Shown: in pieces, positions 1 through 6,690 of the stretch
How the letters are laid out: the number at the start of each line of letters is the position of its first letter
Position numbering within the stretch: the stretch's first letter is position 1
DNA from: a virus
Direction: 5' to 3' (one strand)
Virus record (IMG/VR): IMGVR_UViG_3300040962_000366
Coordinates: 1-20,703 of that record
DNA length: 20,703 nucleotides
Translations under genes and position numbers: made by a program
The notes under the pieces: model-generated
Databases searched by the model: none
Seen by the model: the letters and a program-made list of their open reading frames with translations, nothing else
What the model was told of the DNA's origin: nothing

Positions 1-407
1 ACTTTAAATTCCCATTGACGATCTTCACAGAAATTTTTAGCAGCTTTCCATTTTGCCTGATTTCTTACATACTCTTTTGCTTCGTAGATGTATCCTTTTG
101 TTTTAATATTTTGGGGTTTTGGTTGAACAGTTTGTTTTTTTGGTTTTACCTCAATCAACATTTTTTTAACCACACCACTAGATTCTTTTACTTTGATGTA
201 AAAGTCTGGAAAGTAACGATGAATTCTATTATCTAATGGTGAACGATAAGGAAGAGCAATTTCTTCACTTGCCCATTCTAAAATATTTTCATTTAAATCA
301 CAATATTTCATAAATTTTCTTTCCCATAGAGATCTATAGATAATATTTGATGAATTACCTTTATACTTTCTAGGGAAGGATGGTTGATATTTTCCTCTAT
401 ATGCCAT
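1..407 (-). CDS. 4: Head-completion protein gp4-like, PD-(D/E)XK nuclease fold (3' end outside window)
   Basis: The minus strand from an ATG at 407-405 is open to the window edge, giving 135 residues; the C-terminus lies off the left end. Segments such as NIIYRSLWERKFMKYCDL and HRYFPDFYIKV match my recollection of T4 gp4, which finishes DNA-filled heads before tail joining. T4 gp4 is about 150 residues, so little is missing. A nuclease-type signature is visible: Asp68 in RYFPDF followed by Glu86-x-Lys88 in IEVK, with an acidic pair at 48-49 upstream, as in TnsA-like PD-(D/E)XK enzymes. This is the only minus-strand gene. It diverges from the baseplate operon across about 42 bases containing mirrored late-promoter-like motifs. 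Nuclease activity is inferred from the motif; the family call is firm. Confidence 0.88.
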   Translation of the reverse strand, partial: MAYRGKYQPSFPRKYKGNSSNIIYRSLWERKFMKYCDLNENILEWASEEIALPYRSPLDNRIHRYFPDFYIKVKESSGVVKKMLIEVKPKKQTVQPKPQNIKTKGYIYEAKEYVRNQAKWKAAKNFCEDRQWEFK

Positions 408-415
408 CTAAATAC
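408..415 (+). promoter_or_regulatory. Candidate T4-type late promoter (CTAAATAC) for the baseplate operon
   Basis: CTAAATAC resembles the T4 late -10 element TATAAATA, which is recognised by the phage late sigma factor and needs no -35 box. It lies 35 bases upstream of the GTG start at 450, so transcription would begin at about 421-423 and leave a leader of roughly 28 bases containing TAAGG at 437-441 as a ribosome site. In AT-rich DNA such a match can occur by chance. The mirrored copy at 441-448 supports a real role. Confidence 0.45.
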
Positions 416-440
416 TTAATAATGTAAAGACTCGTATAAG

Positions 441-448
441 GTATTTAG
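441..448 (-). promoter_or_regulatory. Candidate T4-type late promoter (CTAAATAC on minus strand) for gp4
   Basis: Read on the minus strand this is CTAAATAC, the exact inverse of the motif at 408-415. It lies 33 bases upstream of the gp4-like start at 407, a spacing almost equal to that of its plus-strand partner to the gene at 450. The two arms form an inverted repeat between divergent genes, as expected for two face-to-face late promoters. Confidence 0.45.
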
Positions 449-449
449 A

Positions 450-1262
450 GTGGCAAATTCCCTTGTAAGAAAACTTGCTATGAAAGATGCTAGAGATTTG
501 ATGGGAAATCTAGCACAAACTAATCATTATTTGGTATCATTTTCTTCTTTAAAAAGAACAATAACAAATCACTTAAGGTTAAAGTTTGATGTTAATGATG
601 TAGATAATTATCTTTCTAGAAAGGCAGGTATTCTTTGTTCTGAAGCAAGTTTACCTTCATCTTCATTGGCAACAGGAGAAGTTAGAGATAACTTTATGGG
701 TATTCCTCAAGAGTTTGCTCATACTCGTTTATATACTGATTTAGATTTTACTTTTTATGTTGATAATGATTATACAAATTTGAGAGTATTTGAAGGGTGG
801 ATGGATTATATTACTAGTGGATCCGAATATTTTGATAGAGCAAATGAACTAGATGATAATTACTATAGAAGAGTAATGTATCCGGATGATTACAAAGTTC
901 AGACAATGAGAATTATAAAATTTGAAAGAAATTATAAACAGCAATTAGAATATCAATTTATAAATGCCTTTCCAAAGTTAATTACTGCTATTCCAGTTTC
1001 TTATGGTCAGTCTGATATTTTAAAAGTAAATGTTACTTTTAATTATGATCGATATATTGTAAATCCAAAGGGAAATTATCGACCAGGACCAACTAACTTC
1101 ACTTCACTAACATCTTTCGTTCAGCAGCAAAAAGCTCAGAGTTTGAATACGGAAAATCAAAGACGCAGTGCTATTGAAAATACTAACAGATTTTATAATC
1201 AATTTCCAGAATCACAATTACGAGCACCGGGACCAGAAGATTCAATTCTACCACCACCATAA
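450..1262 (+). CDS. Baseplate tail-tube initiator/cap protein, gp54/gp48-like
   Basis: This 270-residue protein starts at GTG 450, preceded by TAAGG about nine bases upstream. The core looks like the tail-tube fold shared by T4 gp19, gp48 and gp54. DLDFTFYVDNDYTNLRVF and the following GWMDYI (about residues 97-121) correspond to the gp54 stretch with ISFRMDSE and the QDW motif. The later segment with FINAFPKLITAIPVSYG and VTFNYDRY (about residues 170-205) matches the closing strands of that fold. In T4 these proteins sit on the central hub and nucleate or cap the inner tube. The C-terminal 50 residues are Gln/Asn-rich and end in PPP, outside the fold. gp54 and gp48 cannot be told apart by eye. 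It leads the plus-strand operon, 30 bases before gp26. Confidence 0.7.
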   Translation: MANSLVRKLAMKDARDLMGNLAQTNHYLVSFSSLKRTITNHLRLKFDVNDVDNYLSRKAGILCSEASLPSSSLATGEVRDNFMGIPQEFAHTRLYTDLDFTFYVDNDYTNLRVFEGWMDYITSGSEYFDRANELDDNYYRRVMYPDDYKVQTMRIIKFERNYKQQLEYQFINAFPKLITAIPVSYGQSDILKVNVTFNYDRYIVNPKGNYRPGPTNFTSLTSFVQQQKAQSLNTENQRRSAIENTNRFYNQFPESQLRAPGPEDSILPPP

Positions 1263-1265
1263 ATA
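1258..1265 (+). promoter_or_regulatory. Candidate T4-type late promoter (CATAAATA) upstream of gp26
   Basis: CATAAATA overlaps the stop codon of the preceding gene and lies 28 bases before the gp26 ATG. The predicted transcription start is about 1272, giving a leader of about 20 bases. The motif sits inside a 16-base exact repeat, CACCATAAATATTCAT (1255-1270), which recurs at 2072-2087 upstream of the tape-measure gene. The gp26 start has no clear Shine-Dalgarno sequence. Confidence 0.4.
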
Positions 1266-1292
1266 TTCATAACTGATTTGTCATAAAATATT

Positions 1293-2015
1293 ATGCCCTT
1301 ACCAAAGATTTCTACACCAACATATGAGTTGGTATTACCTTCTAATGGGAAGAAGATTAAATATCGCCCATTCCTTGTAAAAGAAGAAAAGATTCTAATC
1401 ATGGCATTGGAATCGGAAGATATGAAACAAATTACCAGCGCCATCATTCAAATTTTAAATGATTGTATTATGACAAGAGGTGTTAAAGTTTCTAATTTAG
1501 CAACTTTTGATATTGAGTATTTGTTTTTAAATATTCGTTCTAGATCTGTTGGAGAAACTGTAGAAGTTAATATCACATGTCCTGATGATGGTGAAACAAT
1601 GGTACAACAAGAAATTGACTTAGATACCATACAAATTCAAAAAGATTCTAACCACAAAAATATTATAAAATTAGATGATACTTTATCAATGAAATTAAAG
1701 TATCCATCTATGAATCAATTCGTGGAAAGTAATTTTGAAACTTCGGATAAAGGTTCTGATGTCGAGAAGTCTCTTGAAATGATTATGTCTTGTGTCGATA
1801 TCATTTATAATAAGGAAGAAAGTTGGGATGCTTCGGATTGTACTAAAAAAGAATTGAAAGATTTTATCGATCAATTAAATACGAAACAATTTAAAGAAAT
1901 TGAGAATTTTTTCACAACTATGCCTAAACTTTCACATACAGTATCTGTAAAGAATCCAGAAACTGGTGTAGAGTCTGAAGTTGTATTAGAAGGGTTAGCA
2001 AGTTTTTTCAGTTGA
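1293..2015 (+). CDS. 26: Baseplate hub protein gp26-like; short tail-assembly chaperone form
   Basis: This 240-residue protein opens with PTYELVLPSNGKKIKYRPFL and continues with LVKEEKILIMALESED, the pattern I associate with the T4 baseplate gp26 family of marine T4-like phages (T4 gp26 is 208 residues). TRGVKVSNLATFDIEYLFLN at about residues 61-80 is a second conserved block. gp26 acts in hub assembly around the tape measure. The last codons read LASFFS then TGA at 2013-2015. The Phe-Phe codons form T TTT TTC in the phase that permits a -1 slip into the downstream ORF. This makes gp26 the likely abundant short partner of a lambda gpG/gpGT-style chaperone pair. Its position immediately before the tape-measure gene fits that role. 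Family call strong; chaperone role inferred. Confidence 0.82.
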   Translation: MPLPKISTPTYELVLPSNGKKIKYRPFLVKEEKILIMALESEDMKQITSAIIQILNDCIMTRGVKVSNLATFDIEYLFLNIRSRSVGETVEVNITCPDDGETMVQQEIDLDTIQIQKDSNHKNIIKLDDTLSMKLKYPSMNQFVESNFETSDKGSDVEKSLEMIMSCVDIIYNKEESWDASDCTKKELKDFIDQLNTKQFKEIENFFTTMPKLSHTVSVKNPETGVESEVVLEGLASFFS

Positions 2016-2028
2016 GTATGGCTCATAC
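2003..2028 (+). promoter_or_regulatory. Programmed -1 ribosomal frameshift site (slippery heptamer plus hairpin)
   Basis: T TTT TTC occupies 2003-2009, with TTT (2004-2006) and TTC (2007-2009) being the in-frame gp26 codons. This is the X XXY YYZ phasing required for a -1 slip. A six-base spacer (2010-2015, containing the zero-frame TGA) leads to a perfect five-base-pair stem GTATG/CATAC with a GCT loop (2016-2028). A second CATAC at 2040-2044 offers an alternative pairing. After slipping, translation reads Gln-Leu-Ser-Met-Ala and continues to 2197. Direct sequence evidence is strong; efficiency is unknown. Confidence 0.78.
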
Positions 2029-2197
2029 GAGTCTTGAGTCATACTACAAAATTAACTTTGCTTTGATTCAGCACCATAAATATTCATTAACAGAACTAGA
2101 AAATATGATTCCGTGGGAGAGAGAAGTTTATCTTACTCTCCTTCAACAATACATTGAGGAAGAAAACCTAAAGGCACAACAGAAGAGTGGAATCTAA
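2012..2197 (+). CDS. -1-frame extension of gp26 (gpT-like domain of a tail-assembly chaperone)
   Basis: This short ORF is in the -1 frame relative to gp26 and overlaps its last codon. It has only a TTG (2012) or an ATG (2018) as possible starts, and neither has a good Shine-Dalgarno. It is therefore best read as the C-terminal part of a gp26 fusion made by frameshifting at 2003-2009, spanning 1293-2197 and about 300 residues. The sequence YSLTELENMIPWEREVYLTL is helical and acidic. Its PWERE.Y..LL core is like the second (T) component of phage tail chaperones. Fusion proteins of this kind bind tape-measure protein and recruit tube subunits. The ORF overlaps the tape-measure GTG by 11 bases. 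If translated alone it would be a protein of about 60 residues. Confidence 0.72.
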   Translation: MSMAHTSLESYYKINFALIQHHKYSLTELENMIPWEREVYLTLLQQYIEEENLKAQQKSGI

Positions 2198-3458
2198 AAT
2201 TTTTAAATCACCATTAATTAAAACTAGTGGAAGAAGAATTTCCTCTTCAAGTATTTCTTCTTCTGGTAGTAAGGGAGATGTTACATCTGTATTGACAGAA
2301 ACTAATAGAATTCTTGTAGAGATTCAGAAGCAACTCTCTCTTGATTTTGCAATGAGAGCAGCAGAAGAAAAAAAGGAAAAGAGAGATAATAAGATATCTG
2401 AATCTAGAAAAAGATTTAAAAAAGAAGAAAGTGTATTAGAAAAAACATCTAAAAAAATTAGAAAATCTGTTGGTAAAGCTTCTGAGAAAATTGTTTCTCC
2501 AGCAGTTAATATTTTTGATAAGATATTAGAATTTATTAGTATTGTTGGTGCCGGAATAGCAGTTAATGCTGCCTTTAAGTGGTTTGAAGATGAAGAAAAT
2601 AGAAAAAAATTAGTTAAATTTTTTAATATATTAAAGGAAAATTGGCGACTTGTAGCAAGGATACTTGGAACTCTTGTTGCTGGTGGAGTTATGCTTAAAG
2701 CAGCAGGTGCTATAACAACGATTGCAGCAGTTATAAACATTCTCGCATCTGCAACTATGCTAAAGTTTTTAGCAGTTGCTGGAACAGTAGCATTTGGAAT
2801 TTGGATAGCGGAGCAAATAAAAAACTTTAGTGCTGGTGGAAAACAATATCGAGAATTATATGAAGAAAATAATGAGAAGTTAAATGAGGCTGGGGTTGGT
2901 CAACCATCCAGTCCACTATCCAAATCTGCTCCATTACTTACACCAAATCCAAAAGGTGGATATTTTCAAATGGTTATGAAAGGTATGGATCAAAATACAG
3001 GTCAATTTGGAAACCTCACTACTACATCTATAAATCCACAAACTAATAAACTGTATGCCACAGAAGCACAATTAAAGGCATTTTCTTCTTGGAAAACTGA
3101 AAAACTTAGAATAGATCAACTCGCTAAAGAAGGTAATGTACCTGAAGGAAGAGCACTGGGTGGTCCAGTATCAGCAGGAATTCCATATTTGGTTGGTGAA
3201 AGAGGTCCAGAAATTTTTGCTCCTAATGTTGATGGTTCAATCATTAATAATATGAGAACTGAAAAAATATATCAAATGATTTCATCTGATATAGAAGGTG
3301 ATATTGATTTTATTGAACTTCCTCCTATTACTAATAAGATTCCACCACCAAATGTTCCTTCTTTGGAACAAGCAACTGATGTTCCCATGATCTCAAGTAC
3401 AAATTCGGCAGATCCTTATCTACAAGTTTCTCCAAAGTTATATGGAGTAATGGTATAA
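2187..3458 (+). CDS. Tail tape-measure / baseplate hub protein (gp29-like role)
   Basis: This 423-residue protein begins at GTG 2187, overlapping the upstream ORF. It has a Ser-rich start (18-29), a strongly charged coiled coil (about 55-100), and hydrophobic helices at about 113-131 and 153-210 containing many Ala, Gly and Val. Near the C-terminus (323-353) is a motif with RALGGPVSAGIPYLVGERGP followed by EIFAPN, which is very common at the ends of phage tape-measure proteins. Such proteins set tail length and are ejected toward the host membrane, which suits the hydrophobic helices. At 423 residues it is shorter than T4 gp29 (590) and alone would span only a short tail. Its N-terminal half resembles that of the next protein, so the two may act together. 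Confidence 0.68.
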   Translation: MESKIFKSPLIKTSGRRISSSSISSSGSKGDVTSVLTETNRILVEIQKQLSLDFAMRAAEEKKEKRDNKISESRKRFKKEESVLEKTSKKIRKSVGKASEKIVSPAVNIFDKILEFISIVGAGIAVNAAFKWFEDEENRKKLVKFFNILKENWRLVARILGTLVAGGVMLKAAGAITTIAAVINILASATMLKFLAVAGTVAFGIWIAEQIKNFSAGGKQYRELYEENNEKLNEAGVGQPSSPLSKSAPLLTPNPKGGYFQMVMKGMDQNTGQFGNLTTTSINPQTNKLYATEAQLKAFSSWKTEKLRIDQLAKEGNVPEGRALGGPVSAGIPYLVGERGPEIFAPNVDGSIINNMRTEKIYQMISSDIEGDIDFIELPPITNKIPPPNVPSLEQATDVPMISSTNSADPYLQVSPKLYGVMV

Positions 3459-3462
3459 TAAT

Positions 3463-4884
3463 ATGTCAGTAGAAAATCAAACACAACAACTTAGATTAAA
3501 TGTTACTAACATCCATAGTTTTCTTTTATCTAAAAATAAAGAACAACAAAAATTTAGAAGAGATAAGATAAATTTACAGAAAAGAAAAATAAGTTTTGAG
3601 AAAAAACAACAGGAAGAAAAAATATTGGAATCAGTAAAAACTAGTTCTATAGTAAATATTGCTCAAAATGTTGCTGAATCGCCAAAGATAGGTATTCTCG
3701 ATAAGATATTTAATTTTGGTGGATTATTACTCACTGGAATATTGGTAAATGCTGTCGATAAAATAGTTGAGGAAGGTAAGAAATTTTATAATAATAATAA
3801 AAAATTATTTGATACTATTGGCAATTTTCTTTCTAGCGTTAAAGATGCTGTTGTTGGATTATTAGATTCTTTTACTGGACCGGAATCTGAGAAAGGTGCT
3901 TTTGATCATATTGGAAAATTTAATGCTGATGGTACATTAATTAGATTTGAAAAAGAAGAAGAAAAATCTTTATTGCAGAAAATTGAAGAAGCGTATGATA
4001 GTCTGGGAACTAATCTTAATAAGATTGAAAAAGCTGTTGGTGGAAAGGGTACTATTGGTAATTTTTTAAAGGATCCACCACCAGCATCAGAAAAAACACC
4101 ACCAGCATCAGCAAAAACACCACCACCAGCAACAGCAACACCACCAGCAGCACCAGTAACATCTTCTGGTTCTGCGGCAGATTCTCCAGATCTAAAGACA
4201 GCAATTAGGAGAGCAGAATCTGGCAACGATTATGGAGCAACTTTCAGAGCATATCTGGATGGATTCTCAAGAAGAAATGAAAATATAACAAATATGAGTA
4301 TTAATCAAGTTGTACAATATCAAAAAGATTATATTGCACATCAAAGAAGACTTGGTATTCCTGAAACGCAAAGAAGTGCTGCTGTTGGTGCATATCAAAT
4401 GCTATATCCAGAATTGGCAGCAAGTAAAACAGGTGTTCCTCTGACAGCAAAATTTAATAAAAAAAATCAAGATAGGATGGCAGACTATTACTTAAATGTT
4501 GCCGGATATCAACAATTTATTCAAGGAAAAATTACTGCAGAACAATTTAATAATAGACTTGCTGCTCAATTTGCTTCTCTTAAAACTACTGGTGGTGGAG
4601 GCGTATATGATACTGATGGTATTAATAGGGCTTATGAAAATTTATTGGATTTGATAAAGAAGTCAAAACCACAATTACAATCAAAAATAACACCAGTGCC
4701 GAATAAAGGGAATCAGGCAGCAGCAGTAAACACACCAGATCCAAGAGATAGGAGAAATAGAAGGGGTAGAATTATTGCTCTTCAAAGAGTAAATACTTTA
4801 GTACCTTACACAATAACAGTTCCAGTGAGTTCTTCATCATCAGGTTCTTCGACACCAATTAATAATCCATTAGCATGGGCATAA
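3463..4884 (+). CDS. Tail protein with lysozyme-like (lambda R/COG4678-type) domain
   Basis: Of 473 residues, the first part (about 25-135) repeats the plan of the preceding tape measure: a charged coiled coil, then LDKIFNFGG, a hydrophobic helix with LVNAVDKI, and a Lys/Asn-rich helix. A Pro/Ala linker follows at about 205-232. Residues about 243-400 look like a phage lysozyme/transglycosylase of the lambda R type: AIRRAESGNDYG with Glu252 as candidate catalytic acid, AAVGAYQMLYPELA at 307-320, NQDRMADYYL at 335-344, then an ASL and glycine-rich closing segment. The likely job is local cell-wall digestion during injection, a role carried in T4 by the middle domain of gp5. It sits four bases after the tape measure and six before gp27. 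The C-terminal 70 residues are unassigned. Confidence 0.68.
   Translation: MSVENQTQQLRLNVTNIHSFLLSKNKEQQKFRRDKINLQKRKISFEKKQQEEKILESVKTSSIVNIAQNVAESPKIGILDKIFNFGGLLLTGILVNAVDKIVEEGKKFYNNNKKLFDTIGNFLSSVKDAVVGLLDSFTGPESEKGAFDHIGKFNADGTLIRFEKEEEKSLLQKIEEAYDSLGTNLNKIEKAVGGKGTIGNFLKDPPPASEKTPPASAKTPPPATATPPAAPVTSSGSAADSPDLKTAIRRAESGNDYGATFRAYLDGFSRRNENITNMSINQVVQYQKDYIAHQRRLGIPETQRSAAVGAYQMLYPELAASKTGVPLTAKFNKKNQDRMADYYLNVAGYQQFIQGKITAEQFNNRLAAQFASLKTTGGGGVYDTDGINRAYENLLDLIKKSKPQLQSKITPVPNKGNQAAAVNTPDPRDRRNRRGRIIALQRVNTLVPYTITVPVSSSSSGSSTPINNPLAWA
4073..4158 (+). repeat. CCACCAGCA-type low-complexity repeat (Pro/Ala linker)
   Basis: An imperfect run of CCACCA and GCA units encodes the Pro/Ala/Thr linker between the coiled-coil/membrane part and the lysozyme-like domain of the surrounding gene. 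The strand is almost free of T here, in contrast to its flanks. Such codon-triplet runs expand and contract easily, so linker length may vary between related phages. Confidence 0.7.
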
Positions 4885-4889
4885 AATAA

Positions 4890-6170
4890 ATGGCAAACGC
4901 AGTATCACCGTCAATATACGAGATCCTAACTATAGGAAAAAATGGTAGAGAAATTGGGTTGGAGGGAAGGACAACTAGTTTTGATTACTACGAGAGTTTA
5001 TTGTCTCCAAATGTAACGGCAACAATGACATTTGTCGATACTGGAGATTCTATAAGTGCAAGTCAAAAGACTGATAGGCAACAAAGGTTGGGAACAATTT
5101 ATAATAGTTTGCCAATCACTGGTGAAGAAGAATTGAGATTTAAAATACGATCCAAGTTAGGAACACTAGATTTTAGTAGAGAACCATTAGTCGTAAATTC
5201 TGCCGTAAATTTAGATCAAGAAAGTCAGAGAGAATCTGTATTATTGAGTTTAGTATCAAAACAAGGAACAGAAAATCTCAATATACCACTCAGTAAAAAG
5301 TATGATGGTAGAATTAGTGATAGTGTAAAAAGAATTTTAAAAGATGAATTTAAACTTACTGACGATAAAATTGATATAGAACCCACCAAATTGTCATATT
5401 CTTTTCAAGGATATACTGATTCACCCTTTGAAAATATTATTGATCTGGCAGCAAAATCAACACCGGAATCAGGCAATCCTGGATTCTTTTTCTATCAAAC
5501 TCAAAATAAATTTAATTTTAAGTCGATTGATGGTTTAATATCAGCACCAGAAAAAGCAGTTTATTTTACTTCTGCCGTAAACAAATCATCCATTGAAGAC
5601 GATATCAATGATAATAAAATTTTGAGTTATTCTATTAATAAGAATCAAAATTTACTTAATGCTCTAAAATCTGGAGTATACATTAGTAGAAATATATTCT
5701 TTGATCCAAGAACATTTAAATATAAAGAGATCATTTATACACTGACTGATGGGAAATTGGAAAAATCATTGGGTTCAGATCCTTATATACCAAAAGGTAT
5801 AAAGAGTTATTCTAGAACTCATTCTCATATTCTCGATATTGGATTTCATTCTGAGGGTATTGATACAAAGGCAAATAATAATCCTGAAGAATATCAGGCA
5901 AAAGCAACAATGAGATATAATTTATTATTCTCTCAGGTTGTATCAATGATGGTTCCTTGTAACCCAAACTTAAAAGCAGGTGATACGATACGATGCGAAT
6001 TTGAAAAAATTACATTGTCAGAAAAAGAACAGGGGTCATTTGATGAAAATCAAAGTGGTAAATATCTTATTCTAAATTTATGTCACCATTTTGATACTCA
6101 AAATTCTTTTACATCATTAACTCTGGTTCGTGACTCTTACGGAATATATACTAATAAAAATAAAGGGTAA
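4890..6170 (+). CDS. 27: Baseplate central hub protein, gp27-like
   Basis: This 426-residue protein is of a size with T4 gp27 (391), the trimeric ring that joins the gp5 needle to the tail tube. The N-terminal half has the hub-type beta domain: FDYYESLLSPNVTATMTFVD at about residues 28-47, then paired strands with LDFSREPLVVN. A helical stretch with DSVKRILKDEF and SPFENIIDLAAKS follows, as in the tube-like domains of gp27 and related hub proteins. Near the C-terminus, CNPNLKAGDTIRCEF (around residue 355) is typical of gp27/gpD-type hubs. The final A of its stop is the first base of the next ATG (TAATG), so it is translationally coupled to the gp5 OB-fold gene. This matches the gp27-gp5 partnership. 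ATG 4890 has little Shine-Dalgarno support. Confidence 0.75.
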   Translation: MANAVSPSIYEILTIGKNGREIGLEGRTTSFDYYESLLSPNVTATMTFVDTGDSISASQKTDRQQRLGTIYNSLPITGEEELRFKIRSKLGTLDFSREPLVVNSAVNLDQESQRESVLLSLVSKQGTENLNIPLSKKYDGRISDSVKRILKDEFKLTDDKIDIEPTKLSYSFQGYTDSPFENIIDLAAKSTPESGNPGFFFYQTQNKFNFKSIDGLISAPEKAVYFTSAVNKSSIEDDINDNKILSYSINKNQNLLNALKSGVYISRNIFFDPRTFKYKEIIYTLTDGKLEKSLGSDPYIPKGIKSYSRTHSHILDIGFHSEGIDTKANNNPEEYQAKATMRYNLLFSQVVSMMVPCNPNLKAGDTIRCEFEKITLSEKEQGSFDENQSGKYLILNLCHHFDTQNSFTSLTLVRDSYGIYTNKNKG

Positions 6171-6676
6171 TGCTCCATAACTTAAGTAAAGATCCACTAA
6201 TACCATTCATTGCAACCGTTGTTTCTTTTAAAGATCAACAGGAACAGGTAGAGGGTTTTGGATGGGGATATAGATATAAGATTGCAATTATGGGGGATTA
6301 TTCTTCCAATCAATCTGATATACCTAATTCTAAGATTGATTATGGATATTGTATAGTTCCAACAACTGCAGGTAGTGGAGCAGGTAATTTTGGTAAGTCA
6401 GTTCATGTTGCTCAGGGTGATATTGTTTTTGGTGTAAAGGTGGGTGGAAAAAGAGGAATATCAATTATTATCGGTCTTTTCCCAAGATCAAAAAGTATTG
6501 AATATGGAGTTACTAGATTTGATTCAGAATCTGGGTTCTATAAAGAAATAAAACCAACTAAATTAGTTCGTAGAAATGAAATAAGTGAGCAGGGAGAAAA
6601 TCCAAAACTTCCTAAATCCGAAAAAGGTGTGACAAAACAAAATAGACAATCACCTATCCTAGCATCATCTAAATAA
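6170..6676 (+). CDS. 5: gp5-like OB-fold baseplate hub protein, without lysozyme or needle domain
   Basis: This 168-residue protein carries only the N-terminal OB-fold of T4 gp5. FIATVVSFKDQQEQVEGFGW and YRYKIAIMGDY give the first strands, YGYCIVPTTAGSGAG the loop strand, and VHVAQGDIVFGVKVGGKRG with SIIIGLF the closing strands. T4 gp5 is 575 residues and continues into a lysozyme and a beta-helix needle; neither is present. The C-terminal 55 residues are basic and polar. The ATG overlaps the gp27 stop, with AAAGG just upstream, so tight co-translation with its presumed partner is likely. Lysozyme-like and spike-like domains occur in two other genes nearby (3463-4884 and 8167-8700). Confidence 0.72.
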   Translation: MLHNLSKDPLIPFIATVVSFKDQQEQVEGFGWGYRYKIAIMGDYSSNQSDIPNSKIDYGYCIVPTTAGSGAGNFGKSVHVAQGDIVFGVKVGGKRGISIIIGLFPRSKSIEYGVTRFDSESGFYKEIKPTKLVRRNEISEQGENPKLPKSEKGVTKQNRQSPILASSK

Positions 6677-6690
6677 AAATAAAATTATAA

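Noticed and set aside
15-236. Plus-strand ORF rich in Phe at the left edge
   Set aside because: It is the shadow of the minus-strand gp4-like gene, whose translation has clear family motifs; the plus frame is low-complexity and has no motif.
2324-2740. Minus-strand 138-residue ORF with apparent membrane segments
   Set aside because: It is antisense to the coiled-coil and hydrophobic part of the tape measure; Ser/Phe/Leu-rich shadow composition and no ribosome site.
3906-4226. Minus-strand Gly/Ala/Val-rich ORF opposite the lysozyme gene
   Set aside because: It is the antisense reading of the CCACCAGCA linker, and its apparent composition is explained by that repeat.
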